A model generated the notes under the pieces. The model was not told the DNA's origin. It ran no database searches and saw only the letters and a list, made by a program, of their open reading frames with translations. From Balaenoptera acutorostrata (Eukaryota; Chordata; Mammalia; Artiodactyla; Balaenopteridae), in contig NW_026646025.1 of assembly GCF_949987535.1 (NCBI RefSeq), positions 868,001 through 932,000 of the forward strand: a stretch of DNA of 64,000 nucleotides, written 5' to 3'. Made by a program: the position numbers and the translations under genes. Positions 26,516 to 41,357 of the stretch are shown one piece after another. Numbering within the stretch: position 1 is the first letter of the stretch; each line of letters starts with the position of its first letter.

Positions 26516-29500
26516 GTCATCACAATGCTCCATGGCCGTCATCAGCACAATGCTCCAGAATTCCTGTCATCACAATATTCCATGACCGTGTCATCACAAT
26601 GCTCCATGGCCCTTGTCATCACAATGCTCCGGAATTCTTCTCATCACATTGTTCCATGACCGTGTCATCACAATGCTCCATGGCCCTTTTCAGCACAATG
26701 CTCCAGAATTCCTGTCATCACAATGTTCCATGACCGTGTCATCACAATGCTCCATGGCCCTTGTCATCACAATGCTCCAGAATTCTTGTCATCATGATGT
26801 TCCATACCGTGTCATCACAATGCTCCATGGCCATTGTCATCACAATGCTCCAGAATTCTTGTCATCACAATGATCCATGGCCGTGTCATCACAATGCTCC
26901 ATGGCCCTTGTCATCATAATTCTCCAGAATTCATGTCATCACAATGTTCCATGACCGTATCATCACAATGCTCCATGGCCCTTGTCAGCACAATGCTCCA
27001 GAATTCTTCTCATCACAATGTTCCATGACCGTGTCATCACAATGCTCCATGGCCCTTGTCATCACAATGCTCCAGAATTCTTGTCATCACAATGTTCCAT
27101 GACCGTGTCATCACAATGCTCCATGGCCCTTGTCATCACAATGCTCCAGAATTCTTGTCATCACAATGTTCCATGGCCCTGTCATCACAATGCTCCATGG
27201 CCCTTGTCATCATAATGCTCCTGAATTCTTGTCATTACTATATTCCATGAACGTGTCATCACAATGCTCTATGGCGCTTGTCATCAGAATGCTCCAGAAT
27301 TCTTGTCATCACAATGTTCCATGACCGTGTCATCACAATGCTCCGTCGCCTTTGTCATCAGAATGCTCCAGAATTCTTGTCATCACAATGTTCCATGACC
27401 ATGTCATCACAATGCTCCATGGCCCTTGTCAGCACAATGCTCCAGAATTCCTGTCATCACAATGTTCCATGACCGTGTCATCACAATGCTCCATGGCCCT
27501 TGTCATCACAATGCTCCAGAATTCTTGTCATCACGATGTTCCATACCGTGTCATCACAATGCTCCATGGCCATTGTCATCACAATGCTCCAGAATTCTTG
27601 TCATCACAATGATCCATGGCCGTGTCATCACAATGCTCCATGGCCCTTGTCATCATAATTCTCCAGAATTCATGTCATCACAATGTTCCATGACCGTATC
27701 ATCACAATGCTCCATGGCCCTTGTCAGCACAATGCTCCAGAATTCTTCTCATCACAATGTTCCATGACCGTGTCATCACAATGCTCCATGGCCCTTGTCA
27801 TCACAATGCTCCAGAATTCTTGTCATCACAATGTTCCATGACCGTGTCATCACAATGCTCCATGGCTCTTGTCATCACAATGCTCCAGAATTCTTGTCAT
27901 CACAATGTTCCATGGCCCTGTCATCACAATGCTCCATGGCCCTTGTCATCATAATGCTCCTGAATTCTTGTCATTACTATATTCCATGAACGTGTCATCA
28001 CAATGCTCTATGGCGCTTGTCATCAGAATGCTCCAGAATTCTTGTCATCACAATGTTCCATGACCGTGTCATCACAATGCTCCGTCGCCTTTGTCATCAG
28101 AATGCTCCAGAATTCTTGTCATCACAATGTTCCATGACCATGTCATCACAATGCTCCATGGCCCTTGTCAGCACAATGTTCCAGAATTCTTGTCATCACA
28201 ATGTTCCATGACCGTGTCATCACAATGTTACATGACCCTGGTCATCACAATTCTCCATGACCTTTGTCATCACAATGCTCTATGTCGCTTTTCATCACAA
28301 TTCTCAATGACCACTTTAATCACTATGCTCGCTGACCATTTTCATCATATTTCTCTAGTGTCATTACAATACCCCATGGCCCCTTTCTTCACAATGCTCC
28401 ATGATGCCTGTCATCACAATGCTCCATGGCTTTTGTTATCACAATGCTCCAGGACCAGTTTCATCACAATTCTCCATTCCCTTTGTCATCATGGTGCACA
28501 ATGAAACCTTTCATTAAAATGCTCCATGACACTAGTCATCACAATACTCCATGGCCTTTATCGTCACAATGCTCCAAGGCACTTTTCATCACGATGTTCC
28601 ATGAATACTTTCATCACATTGCTCCATGACCATTGTCATCACAATAGTCCATACCCTTGTCAACACAATGCTGCATAATCCCTGTCATCACAATTCTCCA
28701 TGACTGCTGTCATCACAATAATCCAGGACAATTTTCATCACAGTGCTTCATGCCCCAAGTCATCACAGTGCTCCACGATACCTTTCATCACAATTCCTAG
28801 ATGATCAATGTCATCACAATGCCCCATGACACTTGTCATCACAATTCGCTATGACCCTTGTCATCACAATACTCGATGAACCGTGTCATCACAGTGTTCC
28901 AGGACACATGTCATCACAATGATCCATGTCTACTTCCATCACAATGCTGCAATACCCCTGTCATCACAATGCTCCATGGCCCCTGTTATCATATTGCTCC
29001 ATGATCTCTTTCATCACAATGCTCCATGACCACTGTCATCACCATGCCTCATAACGGCTCTCATCTCAATGCTCCATGGCCCCTTTCATCACAATGCTCC
29101 ATGAACCCTGTCATCACAATGTACCCTGCCCTTTTCATCACAAAGCTCCGTGGGCCCTGTCATCACAATGCTCCATGCCCTTGTCATCAAAATGCTCCAG
29201 AACTCTTGTCATCATAATGCTCCATGCCAATGTCATCAAAATGCCCCATGACACTTGTCATCACAATGCTCCATGGCCTTTGTCATCACAATGTTCCATG
29301 GCCCCTGTCATCACAGTGCTCCATGATACCTTTCATCGCAAATCTAGATGACCACTGTCATCACAATGCCCCATGACAGATGTCATCACAATTCGCCATG
29401 GTCCTTGTCATCACAATGCTCCATGAACCGTGTCATCACAAGGTTCCAGGACACTTGTCATCACAATGATCCAAGATCACATTCATCACAGTGCTCCATG

Positions 29501-29853
29501 AACCCTGTCATCTCAATGCTCCAAAGCCTTTGTATTCACAATGCTCCATGGCCCCTGTAATCATAGTGCTCCATGACCCTTTTCATCACAATGCTCCAAG
29601 ACCGCTCTCAACACAATGCCCCATGACGCCTGACATCACAAATCTCCATAGCCTCTCTTACCAAAAAGCTCCATGTTCGCTGTCAGCAGAATGTTCCATG
29701 ACACTTTTCGTCACAATACTGCATGACCACTGTCATCACAGAGTTCTCTGCCCATATTATCGCAATGTTCCTTGTCACCTTTAATCAAAATGCTCCATGC
29801 CCTTACATCACAATGCTCCAGAAATCTTTTTCATCGCAATGTTCCTTGACTGT
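26516..29853 (+). repeat. HOR 11 (3,338 bp; 22 added trimers)
   Basis: The subarray is at 26516-28228 and the backbone at 28229-29853. It is the long form with the 739-bp duplication. Private changes include ATGGCTCTTGTC near 27861 and CACAATGTTCCAGAATT near 28173. The backbone has the K haplotype and the CTCCATTCCC variant near 28473. Confidence 0.93.
26691..28168 (+). repeat. 739-bp tandem duplication in subarray 11
   Basis: The two copies are 26691-27429 and 27430-28168, in the same position relative to the subarray start as in HOR 1. Each copy has a few private substitutions, so they are close but not identical. Confidence 0.88.
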
Positions 29854-32800
29854 GTCATCACAATGCTCCATGGCCGTCATCAGCACAATGCTCCAGAATT
29901 CCTGTCATCACAATATTCCATGACCGTGTCATCACAATGCTCCATGGCCCTTGTCATCACAATGCTCCGGAATTCTTCTCATCACATTGTTCCATGACCG
30001 TGTCATCACAATGCTCCATGGCCCTTTTCAGCACAATGCTCCAGAATTCCTGTCATCACAATGTTCCATGACCGTGTCATCACAATGCTCCATGGCCCTT
30101 GTCATCACAATGCTCCAGAATTCTTGTCATCACGATGTTCCATACCGTGTCATCACAATGCTCCATGGCCATTGTCATCACAATGCTCCAGAATTCTTGT
30201 CATCACAATGATCCATGGCCGTGTCATCACAATGCTCCATGGCCCTTGTCATCATAATTCTCCAGAATTCATGTCATCACAATGTTCCATGACCGTATCA
30301 TCACAATGCTCCATGGCCCTTGTCAGCACAATGCTCCAGAATTCTTCTCATCACAATGTTCCATGACCGTGTCATCACAATGCTCCATGGCCCTTGTCAT
30401 CACAATGCTCCAGAATTCTTGTCATCACAATGTTCCATGACCGTGTCTTCACAATGCTCCATGGCCCTTGTCATCACAATGCTCCAGAATTCTTGTCATC
30501 ACAATGTTCCATGGCCCTGTCATCACAATGCTCCATGGCCCTTGTCATCATAATGCTCCTGAATTCTTGTCATTACTATATTCCATGAACGTGTCATCAC
30601 AATGCTCTATGGCGCTTGTCCTCAGAATGCTCCAGAATTCTTGTCATCACAATGTTCCATGACCGTGTCATCACAATGCTCCGTCGCCTTTGTCATCAGA
30701 ATGCTCCAGAATTCTTGTCATCACAATGTTCCATGACCATGTCATCACAATGCTCCATGGCCCTTGTCAGCACAATGCTCCAGAATTCCTGTCATCACAA
30801 TGTTCCATGACCGTGTCATCACAATGCTCCATGGCCCTTGTCATCACAATGCTCCAGAATTCTTGTCATCACGATGTTCCATACCGTGTCATCACAATGC
30901 TCCATGGCCATTGTCATCACAATGCTCCAGAATTCTTGTCATCACAATGATCCATGGCCGTGTCATCACAATGCTCCATGGCCCTTGTCATCATAATTCT
31001 CCAGAATTCATGTCATCACAATGTTCCATGACCGTATCATCACAATGCTCCATGGCCCTTGTCAGCACAATGCTCCAGAATTCTTCTCATCACAATGTTC
31101 CATGACCGTGTCATCACAATGCTCCATGGCCCTTGTCATCACAATGCTCCAGAATTCTTGTCATCACAATGTTCCATGACCGTGTCATCACAATGCTCCA
31201 TGGCCCTTGTCATCACAATGCTCCAGAATTCTTGTCATCACAATGTTCCATGGCCCTGTTATCACAATGCTCCATGGCCCTTGTCATCATAATGCTCCTG
31301 AATTCTTGTCATTACTATATTCCATGAACGTGTCATCACAATGCTCTATGGCGCTTGTCATCAGAATGCTCCAGAATTCTTGTCATCACAATGTTCCATG
31401 ACCGTGTCATCACAATGCTCCGTCGCCTTTGTCATCAGAATGCTCCAGAATTCTTGTCATCACAATGTTCCATGACCATGTCATCACAATACTCCATGGC
31501 CCTTGTCAGCACAATGCTCCAGAATTCTTGTCATCACAATGTTCCATGACCGTGTCATCACAATGTTACATGACCCTGGTCATCACAGTTCTCCATGACC
31601 TTTGTCATCACAATGCTCTATGTCGCTTTTCATCACAATTCTCAATGACCACTTTAATCACTATGCTCGCTGACCATTTTCATCATATTTCTCTAGTGTC
31701 ATTACAATACCCCATGGCCCCTTTCTTCACAATGCTCCATGATGCCTGTCATCACAATGCTCCATGGCTTTTGTTATCACAATGCTCCAGGACCAGTTTC
31801 ATCACAATTCTCCATTCCCTTTGTCATCATGGTGCACAATGAAACCTTTCATTAAAATGCTCCATGACACTAGTCATCACAATACTCCATGGCCTTTATC
31901 GTCACAATGCTCCAAGGCACTTTTCATCACGATGTTCCATGAATACTTTCATCACATTGCTCCATGACCATTGTCATCACAATAGTCCATACCCTTGTCA
32001 ACACAATGCTGCATAATCCCTGTCATCACAATTCTCCATGACTGCTGTCATCACAATAATCCAGGACAATTTTCATCACAGTGCTTCATGCCCCAAGTCA
32101 TCACAGTGCTCCACGATACCTTTCATCACAATTCCTAGATGATCAATGTCATCACAATGCCCCATGACACTTGTCATCACAATTCGCTATGACCCTTGTC
32201 ATCACAATACTCGATGAACCGTGTCATCACAGTGTTCCAGGACACATGTCATCACAATGATCCATGTCTACTTCCATCACAATGCTGCAATACCCCTGTC
32301 ATCACAATGCTCCATGGCCCCTGTTATCATATTGCTCCATGATCTCTTTCATCACAATGCTCCATGACCACTGTCATCACCATGCCCCATAACGGCTCTC
32401 ATCTCAATGCTCCATGGCCCCTTTCATCACAATGCTCCATGAACCCTGTCATCACAATGTACCCTGCCCTTTTCATCACAAAGCTCCGTGGGCCCTGTCA
32501 TCACAATGCTCCATGCCCTTTTCATCAAAATGCTCCAGAACTCTTGTCATCATAATGCTCCATGCCAATGTCATCAAAATGCCCCATGACACTTGTCATC
32601 ACAATGCTCCATGGCCTTTGTCATCACAATGTTCCATGGCCCCTGTCATCACAGTGCTCCATGATACCTTTCATCGCAAATCTAGATGACCACTGTCATC
32701 ACAATGCCCCATGACAGATGTCATCACAATTCGCCATGGTCCTTGTCATCACAATGCTCCATGAACCGTGTCATCACAAGGTTCCAGGACACTTGTCATC

Positions 32801-33191
32801 ACAATGATCCAAGATCACATTCATCACAGTGCTCCATGAACCCTGTCATCTCAATGCTCCAAAGCCTTTGTATTCACAATGCTCCATGGCCCCTGTAATC
32901 ACAGTGCTCCATGACCCTTTTCATCACAATGCTCCAAGACCGCTCTCAACACAATGCCCCATGACGCCTGACATCACAAATCTCCATAGCCTCTCTTACC
33001 AAAAAGCTCCATGTTCGCTGTCAGCAGAATGTTCCATGACACTTTTCGTCACAATACTGCATGACCACTGTCATCACAGAGTTCTCTGCCCATATTATCG
33101 CAATGTTCCTTGTCACCTTTAATCAAAATGCTCCATGCCCTTACATCACAATGCTCCAGAAATCTTTTTCATCGCAATGTTCCTTGACTGT
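29854..33191 (+). repeat. HOR 12 (3,338 bp; 22 added trimers)
   Basis: The subarray is at 29854-31566 and the backbone at 31567-33191. The subarray carries GTCCTCAGAATG at 30619, shared only with HOR 17 exactly 14,842 bp downstream. The backbone has the K haplotype and carries CATGCCCCATAACGG near 32380, shared only with HOR 13, and GTAATCACAGTG near 32896, shared with HORs 13, 20 and 21. Confidence 0.93.
30029..31506 (+). repeat. 739-bp tandem duplication in subarray 12
   Basis: The two copies are 30029-30767 and 30768-31506. The first copy holds GTCCTCAG and GTGTCTTCAC variants and the second does not, so the copies have not been fully homogenised since duplication. Confidence 0.88.
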
Positions 33192-35347
33192 GTCATCACA
33201 ATGCTCCATGGCCGTCATCAGCACAATGCTCCAGAATTCCTGTCATCACAATATTCCATGACCGTGTCATCACAATGCTCCATGGCCCTTGTCATCACAA
33301 TGCTCCGGAATTCTTCTCATCACACTGTTCCATGACCGTGTCATCACAATGCTCCATGGCCCTTGTCATCACAATGCTCCAGAATTCTTGTCATCACAAT
33401 GTTCCATGGCCCTGTCATCACAATGCTCCATGGCCCTTGTCATCATAATGCTCCTGAATTCTTGTCATTACTATATTCCATGAACGTGTCATCACAATGC
33501 TCTATGGCGCTTGTCATCAGAATGCTCCAGAATTCTTGTCATCACAATGTTCCATGACCGTGTCATCACAATGCTCCGTCGCCTTTGTCATCAGAATGCT
33601 CCAGAATTCTTGTCATCACAATGTTCCATGACCATGTCATCACAATGCTCCATGGCCCTTGTCAGCACAATGCTCCAGAATTCTTGTCATCACAATGTTC
33701 CATGACCGTGTCATCACAATGTTACATGACCCTGGTCATCACAGTTCTCCATGACCTTTGTCATCACAATGCTCTATGTCGCTTTTCATCACAATTCTCA
33801 ATGACCACTTTAATCACTATGCTCGCTGACCATTTTCATCATATTTCTCTAGTGTCATTACAATACCCCATGGCCCCTTTCTTCACAATGCTCCATGATG
33901 CCTGTCATCACAATGCTCCATGGCTTTTGTTATCACAATGCTCCAGGACCAGTTTCATCACAATTCTCCATTCCCTTTGTCATCATGGTGCACAATGAAA
34001 CCTTTCATTAAAATGCTCCATGACACTAGTCATCACAATACTCCATGGCCTTTATCGTCACAATGCTCCAAGGCACTTTTCATCACGATGTTCCATGAAT
34101 ACTTTCATCACATTGCTCCATGACCATTGTCATCACAATAGTCCATACCCTTGTCAACACAATGCTGCATAATCCCTGTCATCACAATTCTCCATGACTG
34201 CTGTCATCACAATAATCCAGGACAATTTTCATCACAGTGCTTCATGCCCCAAGTCATCACAGTGCTCCACGATACCTTTCATCACAATTCCTAGATGATC
34301 AATGTCATCACAATGCCCCATGACACTTGTCATCACAATTCGCTATGACCCTTGTCATCACAATACTCGATGAACCGTGTCATCACAGTGTTCCAGGACA
34401 CATGTCATCACAATGATCCATGTCTACTTCCATCACAATGCTGCAATACCCCTGTCATCACAATGCTCCATGGCCCCTGTTATCATATTGCTCCATGATC
34501 TCTTTCATCACAATGCTCCATGACCACTGTCATCACCATGCCCCATAACGGCTCTCATCTCAATGCTCCATGGCCCCTTTCATCACAATGCTCCATGAAC
34601 CCTGTCATCACAATGTACCCTGCCCTTTTCATCACAAAGCTCCGTGGGCCCTGTCATCACAATGCTCCATGCCCTTGTCATCAAAATGCTCCAGAACTCT
34701 TGTCATCATAATGCTCCATGCCAATGTCATCAAAATGCCCCATGACACTTGTCATCACAATGCTCCATGGCCTTTGTCATCACAATGTTCCATGGCCCCT
34801 GTCATCACAGTGCTCCATGATACCTTTCATCGCAAATCTAGATGACCACTGTCATCACAATGCCCCATGACAGATGTCATCACAATTCGCCATGGTCCTT
34901 GTCATCACAATGCTCCATGAACCGTGTCATCACAAGGTTCCAGGACACTTGTCATCACAATGATCCAAGATCACATTCATCACAGTGCTCCATGAACCCT
35001 GTCATCTCAATGCTCCAAAGCCTTTGTATTCACAATGCTCCATGGCCCCTGTAATCACAGTGCTCCATGACCCTTTTCATCACAATGCTCCAAGACCGCT
35101 CTCAACACAATGCCCCATGACGCCTGACATCACAAATCTCCATAGCCTCTCTTACCAAAAAGCTCCATGTTCGCTGTCAGCAGAATGTTCCATGACACTT
35201 TTCGTCACAATACTGCATGACCACTGTCATCACAGAGTTCTCTGCCCATATTATCGCAATGTTCCTTGTCACCTTTAATCAAAATGCTCCATGCCCTTAC
35301 ATCACAATGCTCCAGAAATCTTTTTCATCGCAATGTTCCTTGACTGT
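33192..35347 (+). repeat. HOR 13 (2,156 bp; 6 added trimers)
   Basis: The subarray is at 33192-33722 and the backbone at 33723-35347. The length equals the long form minus exactly 16 trimers, counting the two 23-bp monomers as 24. The subarray start has CACACTGTTCC near 33322, shared only with HOR 14, and the backbone shares private variants with HOR 12. This suggests a tandem duplicate that lost 16 trimers. Confidence 0.93.
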
Positions 35348-38300
35348 GTCATCACAATGCTCCATGGCCGTCATCAGCACAATGCTCCAGAATTCCTGTC
35401 ATCACAATATTCCATGACCGTGTCATCACAATGCTCCATGGCCCTTGTCATCACAATGCTCCGGAATTCTTCTCATCACACTGTTCCATGACCGTGTCAT
35501 CACAATGCTCCATGGCCCTTTTCAGCACAATGCTCCAGAATTCCTGTCATCACAATGTTCCATGACCGTGTCATCACAATGCTCCATGGCCCTTGTCATC
35601 ACAATGCTCCAGAATTCTTGTCATCACGATGTTCCATACCGTGTCATCACAATGCTCCATGGCCATTGTCATCACAATGCTCCAGAATTCTTGTCATCAC
35701 AATGATCCATGGCCGTGTCATCACAATGCTCCATGGCCCTTGTCATCATAATTCTCCAGAATTCATGTCATCACAATGTTCCATGACCGTATCATCACAA
35801 TGCTCCATGGCCCTTGTCAGCACAATGCTCCAGAATTCTTCTCATCACAATGTTCCATGACCGTGTCATCACAATGCTCCATGGCCCTTGTCATCACAAT
35901 GCTCCAGAATTCTTGTCATCACAATGTTCCATGACCGTGTCATCACAATGCTCCATGGCCCTTGTCATCACAATGCTCCAGAATTCTTGTCATCACAATG
36001 TTCCATGGCCCTGTCATCACAATGCTCCATGGCCCTTGTCATCATAATCCTCCTGAATTCTTGTCATTACTATATTCCATGAACGTGTCATCACAATGCT
36101 CTATGGCGCTTGTCATCAGAATGCTCCAGAATTCTTGTCATCACAATGTTCCATGACCGTGTCATCACAATGCTCCGTCGCCTTTGTCATCAGAATGCTC
36201 CAGAATTCTTGTCATCACAATGTTCCATGACCATGTCATCACAATGCTCCATGGCCCTTGTCAGCACAATGCTCCAGAATTCCTGTCATCACAATGTTCC
36301 ATGACCGTGTCATCACAATGCTCCATGGCCCTTGTCATCACAATGCTCCAGAATTCTTGTCATCACGATGTTCCATACCGTGTCATCACAATGCTCCATG
36401 GCCATTGTCATCACAATGCTCCAGAATTCTTGTCATCACAATGATCCATGGCCGTGTCATCACAATGCTCCATGGCCCTTGTCATCATAATTCTCCAGAA
36501 TTCATGTCATCACAATGTTCCATGACCGTATCATCACAATGCTCCATGGCCCTTGTCAGCACAATGCTCCAGAATTCTTCTCATCACAATGTTCCATGAC
36601 CGTGTCATCACAATGCTCCATGGCCCTTGTCATCACAATGCTCCAGAATTCTTGTCATCACAATGTTCCATGACCGTGTCATCACAATGCTCCATGGCCC
36701 TTGTCATCACAATGCTCCAGAATTCTTGTCATCACAATGTTCCATGGCCCTGTCATCACAATGCTCCATGGCCCTTGTCATCATAATGCTCCTGAATTCT
36801 TGTCATTACTATATTCCATGAACGTGTCATCACAATGCTCTATGGCGCTTGTCATCAGAATGCTCCAGAATTCTTGTCATCACAATGTTCCATGACCGTG
36901 TCATCACAATGCTCCGTCGCCTTTGTCATCAGAATGCTCCAGAATTCTTGTCATCACAATGTTCCATGACCATGTCATCACAATGCTCCATGGCCCTTGT
37001 CAGCACAATGCTCCAGAATTCTTGTCATCACAATGTTCCATGACCGTGTCATCACAATGTTACATGACCCTGGTCATCACAGTTCTCCATGACCTTTGTC
37101 ATCACAATGCTCTATGTCGCTTTTCATCACAATTCTCAATGACCACTTTAATCACTATGCTCGCTGACCATTTTCATCATATTTCTCTAGTGTCATTACA
37201 ATACCCCATGGCCCCTTTCTTCACAATGCTCCATGATGCCTGTCATCACAATGCTCCATGGCTTTTGTTATCACAATGCTCCAGGACCAGTTTCATCACA
37301 ATTCTCCATCCCCTTTGTCATCATGGTGCACAATGAAACCTTTCATTAAAATGCTCCATGACACTAGTCATCACAATACTCCATGGCCTTTATCGTCACA
37401 ATGCTCCCATGCACTTTTCATCACGATGTTCCATGAATACTTTCATCACATTGCTCCATGACCATTGTCATCACAATAGTTCATACCCTTGTCAACACAA
37501 TGCTGCATAATCCCTGTCATCACAATTCTCCATGACTGCTGTCATCACAATAATCCAGGACAATTTTCATCACAGTGCTTCATGCCCCCAGTCATCACAG
37601 TGCTCCACGATACCTTTCATCACAATTCCTAGATGATCAATGTCATCACAATGCCCCATGACACTTGTCATCACAATTCGCTATGACCCTTGTCATCACA
37701 ATACTCGATGAACCGTGTCATCACAGTGTTCCAGGACACATGTCATCACAATGATCCATGTCTACTTCCATCACAATGCTCCAATACCCCTGTCATCACA
37801 ATGCTCCATGGCCCCTGTTATCATATTGCTCCATGATCTCTTTCATCACAATGCTCCATGACCACTGTCATCACCATGCCTCATAACGGCTCTCATCTCA
37901 ATGCTCCATGGCCCCTTTCATCACAATGCTCCATGAACCCTGTCATCACAATGTACCCTGCCCTTTTCATCACAAAGCTCCGTGGGCCCTGTCATCACAA
38001 TGCTCCATGCCCTTGTCATCAAAATGCTCCAGAACTCTTGTCATCATAATGCTCCATGCCAATGTCATCAAAATGCCCCATGACACTTGTCATCACAATG
38101 CTCCATGGCCTTTGTCATCACAATGTTCCATGGCCCCTGTCATCACAGTGCTCCATGATACCTTTCATCGCAAATCTAGATGACCACTGTCATCACAATG
38201 CCCCATGACAGATGTCATCACAATTCGCCATGGTCCTTGTCATCACAATGCTCCATGAACCGTGTCATCACAAGGTTCCAGGACACTTGTCATCACAATG

Positions 38301-38685
38301 ATCCAAGATCACATTCATCACAGTGCTCCATGAACCCTGTCATCTCAACGCTCCAAAGCCTTTGTATTCACAATGCTCCATGGCCCCTGTAATCATAGTG
38401 CTCCATGACCCTTTTCATCACAATGCTCCAAGACCGCTCTCAACACAATGCCCCATGACGCCTGACATCACAAATCTCCATAGCATCTCTTACCAAAAAG
38501 CTCCATGTTCGCTGTCAGCAGAATGTTCCATGACACTTTTCGTCACAATACTGCATGACCACTGTCATCACAGAGTTCTCTGCCCATATTATCGCAATGT
38601 TCCTTGTCACCTTTAATCAAAATGCTCCATGCCCTTACATCACAATGCTCCAGAAATCTTTTTCATCGCAATGTTCCTTGACTGT
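35348..38685 (+). repeat. HOR 14 (3,338 bp; 22 added trimers)
   Basis: The subarray is at 35348-37060 and the backbone at 37061-38685. It is the long form, with CACACTGTTCC near 35478 as in HOR 13. The backbone has the H haplotype, in contrast to HORs 11-13, with GTTCATACCC near 37479 as a private change. Confidence 0.93.
35523..37000 (+). repeat. 739-bp tandem duplication in subarray 14
   Basis: The two copies are 35523-36261 and 36262-37000. The first copy carries a private CATAATCCTCC variant near 36044. Confidence 0.88.
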
Positions 38686-41357
38686 GTCAACACAATGCTC
38701 CATGGCCGTCATCAGCACAATGCTCCAGAATTCCTGTCATCACAATATTCCAAGACCGTGTCATCACAATGCTCCATGGCCCTTTTCAGCACAATGCTCC
38801 AGAATTCCTGTCATCACAATGTTCCATGACCGTGTCATCACAATGCTCCATGGCCCTTGTCATCACAATGCTCCAGAATTCTTGTCATCACGATGTTCCA
38901 TACCGTGTCATCACAATGCTCCATGGCCCTTGTCATCACAATGCTCCAGAATTCTTGTCATCACGATGTTCCATACCGTGTCATCACAATGCTCCATGGC
39001 CATTGTCATCACAATGCTCCAGAATTCTTGTCATCACAATGTTCCATGACCGTGTCATCACAATGCTCCATGGCCCTTGTCATCACAATGCTCCAGAATT
39101 CTTGTCATCACAATGTTCCATGGCCCTGTCATCACAATGCTCCATGGCCCTTGTCATCATAATGCTCCAGAATTCTTGTCATCACAATGTTCCATGACCG
39201 TGTCATCACAATGCTCCATGGCCCTTGTCAGCACAATGCTCCAGAATTCTTGTCATCACAATGTTCCATGGCCGTGTCATCACAATTCTCCATGGCCCTT
39301 GTCATGACAATGCTCCAGAATTCTTCTCATCATAATGTTCCATGACCGCGTCATCACAATGCTCCATGGCCATTGTTATCACAATGCTCCAGAATTCTTC
39401 TCATCACAATGTTCCATGGCCGTGTCATCACAATGCTCCATGGCCCTTGTCATCATAATGCTCCTGAATTCTTGTCATTACTATATTCCATGAACGTGTC
39501 ATCACAATGCTCTATGGCGCTTGTCATCAGAATGCTCCAGAATTCTTGTCATCACAATGTTCCATGACCGTGTCATCACAATGCTCCGTCGCCTTTGTCA
39601 TCAGAATGCTCCAGAATTCTTGTCATCACAATGTTCCATGACCATGTCATCACAATGCTCCATGGCCCTTGTCAGCACAATGCTCCAGAATTCTTGTCAT
39701 CACAATGTTCCATGACCGTGTCATCACAATGTTACATGACCCTGGTCATCACAGTTCTCCATGACCTTTGTCATCACAATGCTCTATGTCGCTTTTCATC
39801 ACAATTCTCAATGACCACTTTAATCACTATGCTCGCTGACCATTTTCATCATATTTCTCTAGTGTCATTACAATACCCCATGGCCCCTTTCTTCACAATG
39901 CTCCATGATGCCTGTCATCACAATGCTCCATGGCTTTTGTTATCACAATGCTCCAGGACCAGTTTCATCACAATTCTCCATCCCCTTTGTCATCATGGTG
40001 CACAATGAAACCTTTCATTAAAATGCTCCATGACACTAGTCATCACAATACTCCATGGCCTTTATCGTCACAATGCTCCAAGGCACTTTTCATCACGATG
40101 TTCCATGAATACTTTCATCACATTGCTCCATGACCATTGTCATCACAATAGTCCATACCCTTGTCAACACAATGCTGCATAATCCCTGTCATCACAATTC
40201 TCCATGACTGCTGTCATCACAATAATCCAGGACAATTTTCATCACAGTGCTTCATGCCCCATGTCATCACAGTGCTCCACGATACCTTTCATCACAATTC
40301 CTAGATGATCAATGTCATCACAATGCCCCATGACACTTTTCATCACAATTCGCTATGACCCTTGTCATCACAATACTCGATGAACCGTGTCATCACAGTG
40401 TTCCAGGACACATGTCATCACAATGATCCATGTCTACTTCCATCACAATGCTGCAATACCCCTGTCATCACAATGCTCCATGGCCCCTGTTATCATATTG
40501 CTCCATGATCTCTTTCATCACAATGCTCCATGACCACTGTCATCACCATGCCTCATAACGGCTCTCATCTCAATGCTCCATGGCCCCTTTCATCACAATG
40601 CTCCATGAACCCTATCATCACAATGTACCCTGCCCTTTTCATCACAAAGCTCCGTGGGCCCTGTCATCACAATGCTCCATGCCCTTGTCATCAAAATGCT
40701 CCAGAACTCTTGTCATCATAATGCTCCATGCCAATGTCATCAAAATGCCCCATGACACTTGTCATCACAATGCTCCATGGCCTTTGTCATCACAATGTTC
40801 CATGGCCCCTGTCATCACAGTGCTCCATGATACCTTTCATCGCAAATCTAGATGACCACTGTCATCACAATGCCCCATGACAGATGTCATCACAATTCGC
40901 CATGGTCCTTGTCATCACAATGCTCCATGAACCGTGTCATCACAAGGTTCCAGGACACTTGTCATCACAATGATCCAAGATCACATTCATCACAGTGCTC
41001 CATGAACCCTGTCATCTCAATGCTCCAAAGCCTTTGTATTCACAATGCTCCATGGCCCCTGTAATCATAGTGCTCCATGACCCTTTTCATCACAATGCTC
41101 CAAGACCGCTCTCAACACAATGCCCCATGACGCCTGACATCACAAATCTCCATAGCCTCTCTTACCAAAAAGCTCCATGTTCGCTGTCAGCAGAATGTTC
41201 CATGACACTTTTCGTCACAATACTGCATGACCACTGTCATCACAGAGTTCTCTGCCCATATTATCGCAATGTTCCTTGTCACCTTTAATCAAAATGCTCC
41301 ATGCCCTTACATCACAATGCTCCAGAAATCTTTTTCATCGCAATGTTCCTTGACTGT
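38686..41357 (+). repeat. HOR 15 (2,672 bp; 13 added trimers)
   Basis: The subarray is at 38686-39732 and the backbone at 39733-41357. It matches HOR 10, except that the trimer with CTCCGGAATTC is missing (minus 74 bp). ATTCCAAGACC near 38748 is private. The backbone carries all three HOR 10-specific variants. Confidence 0.93.

Larger units (their letters stand above)
24891..33191 (+). repeat. Segment repeated 14,842 bp downstream (copy 1)
   Basis: This segment spans backbone 10 to backbone 12. All landmark positions recur at +14,842 bp. Private variants at 25416, 25491, 25768 and 30621 are matched at the same offset. The duplication probably extends into subarray 10, where a single trimer differs. 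Backbone 11 does not match its counterpart at four marker sites, and backbone 12 differs from backbone 17 at several. Confidence 0.65.
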
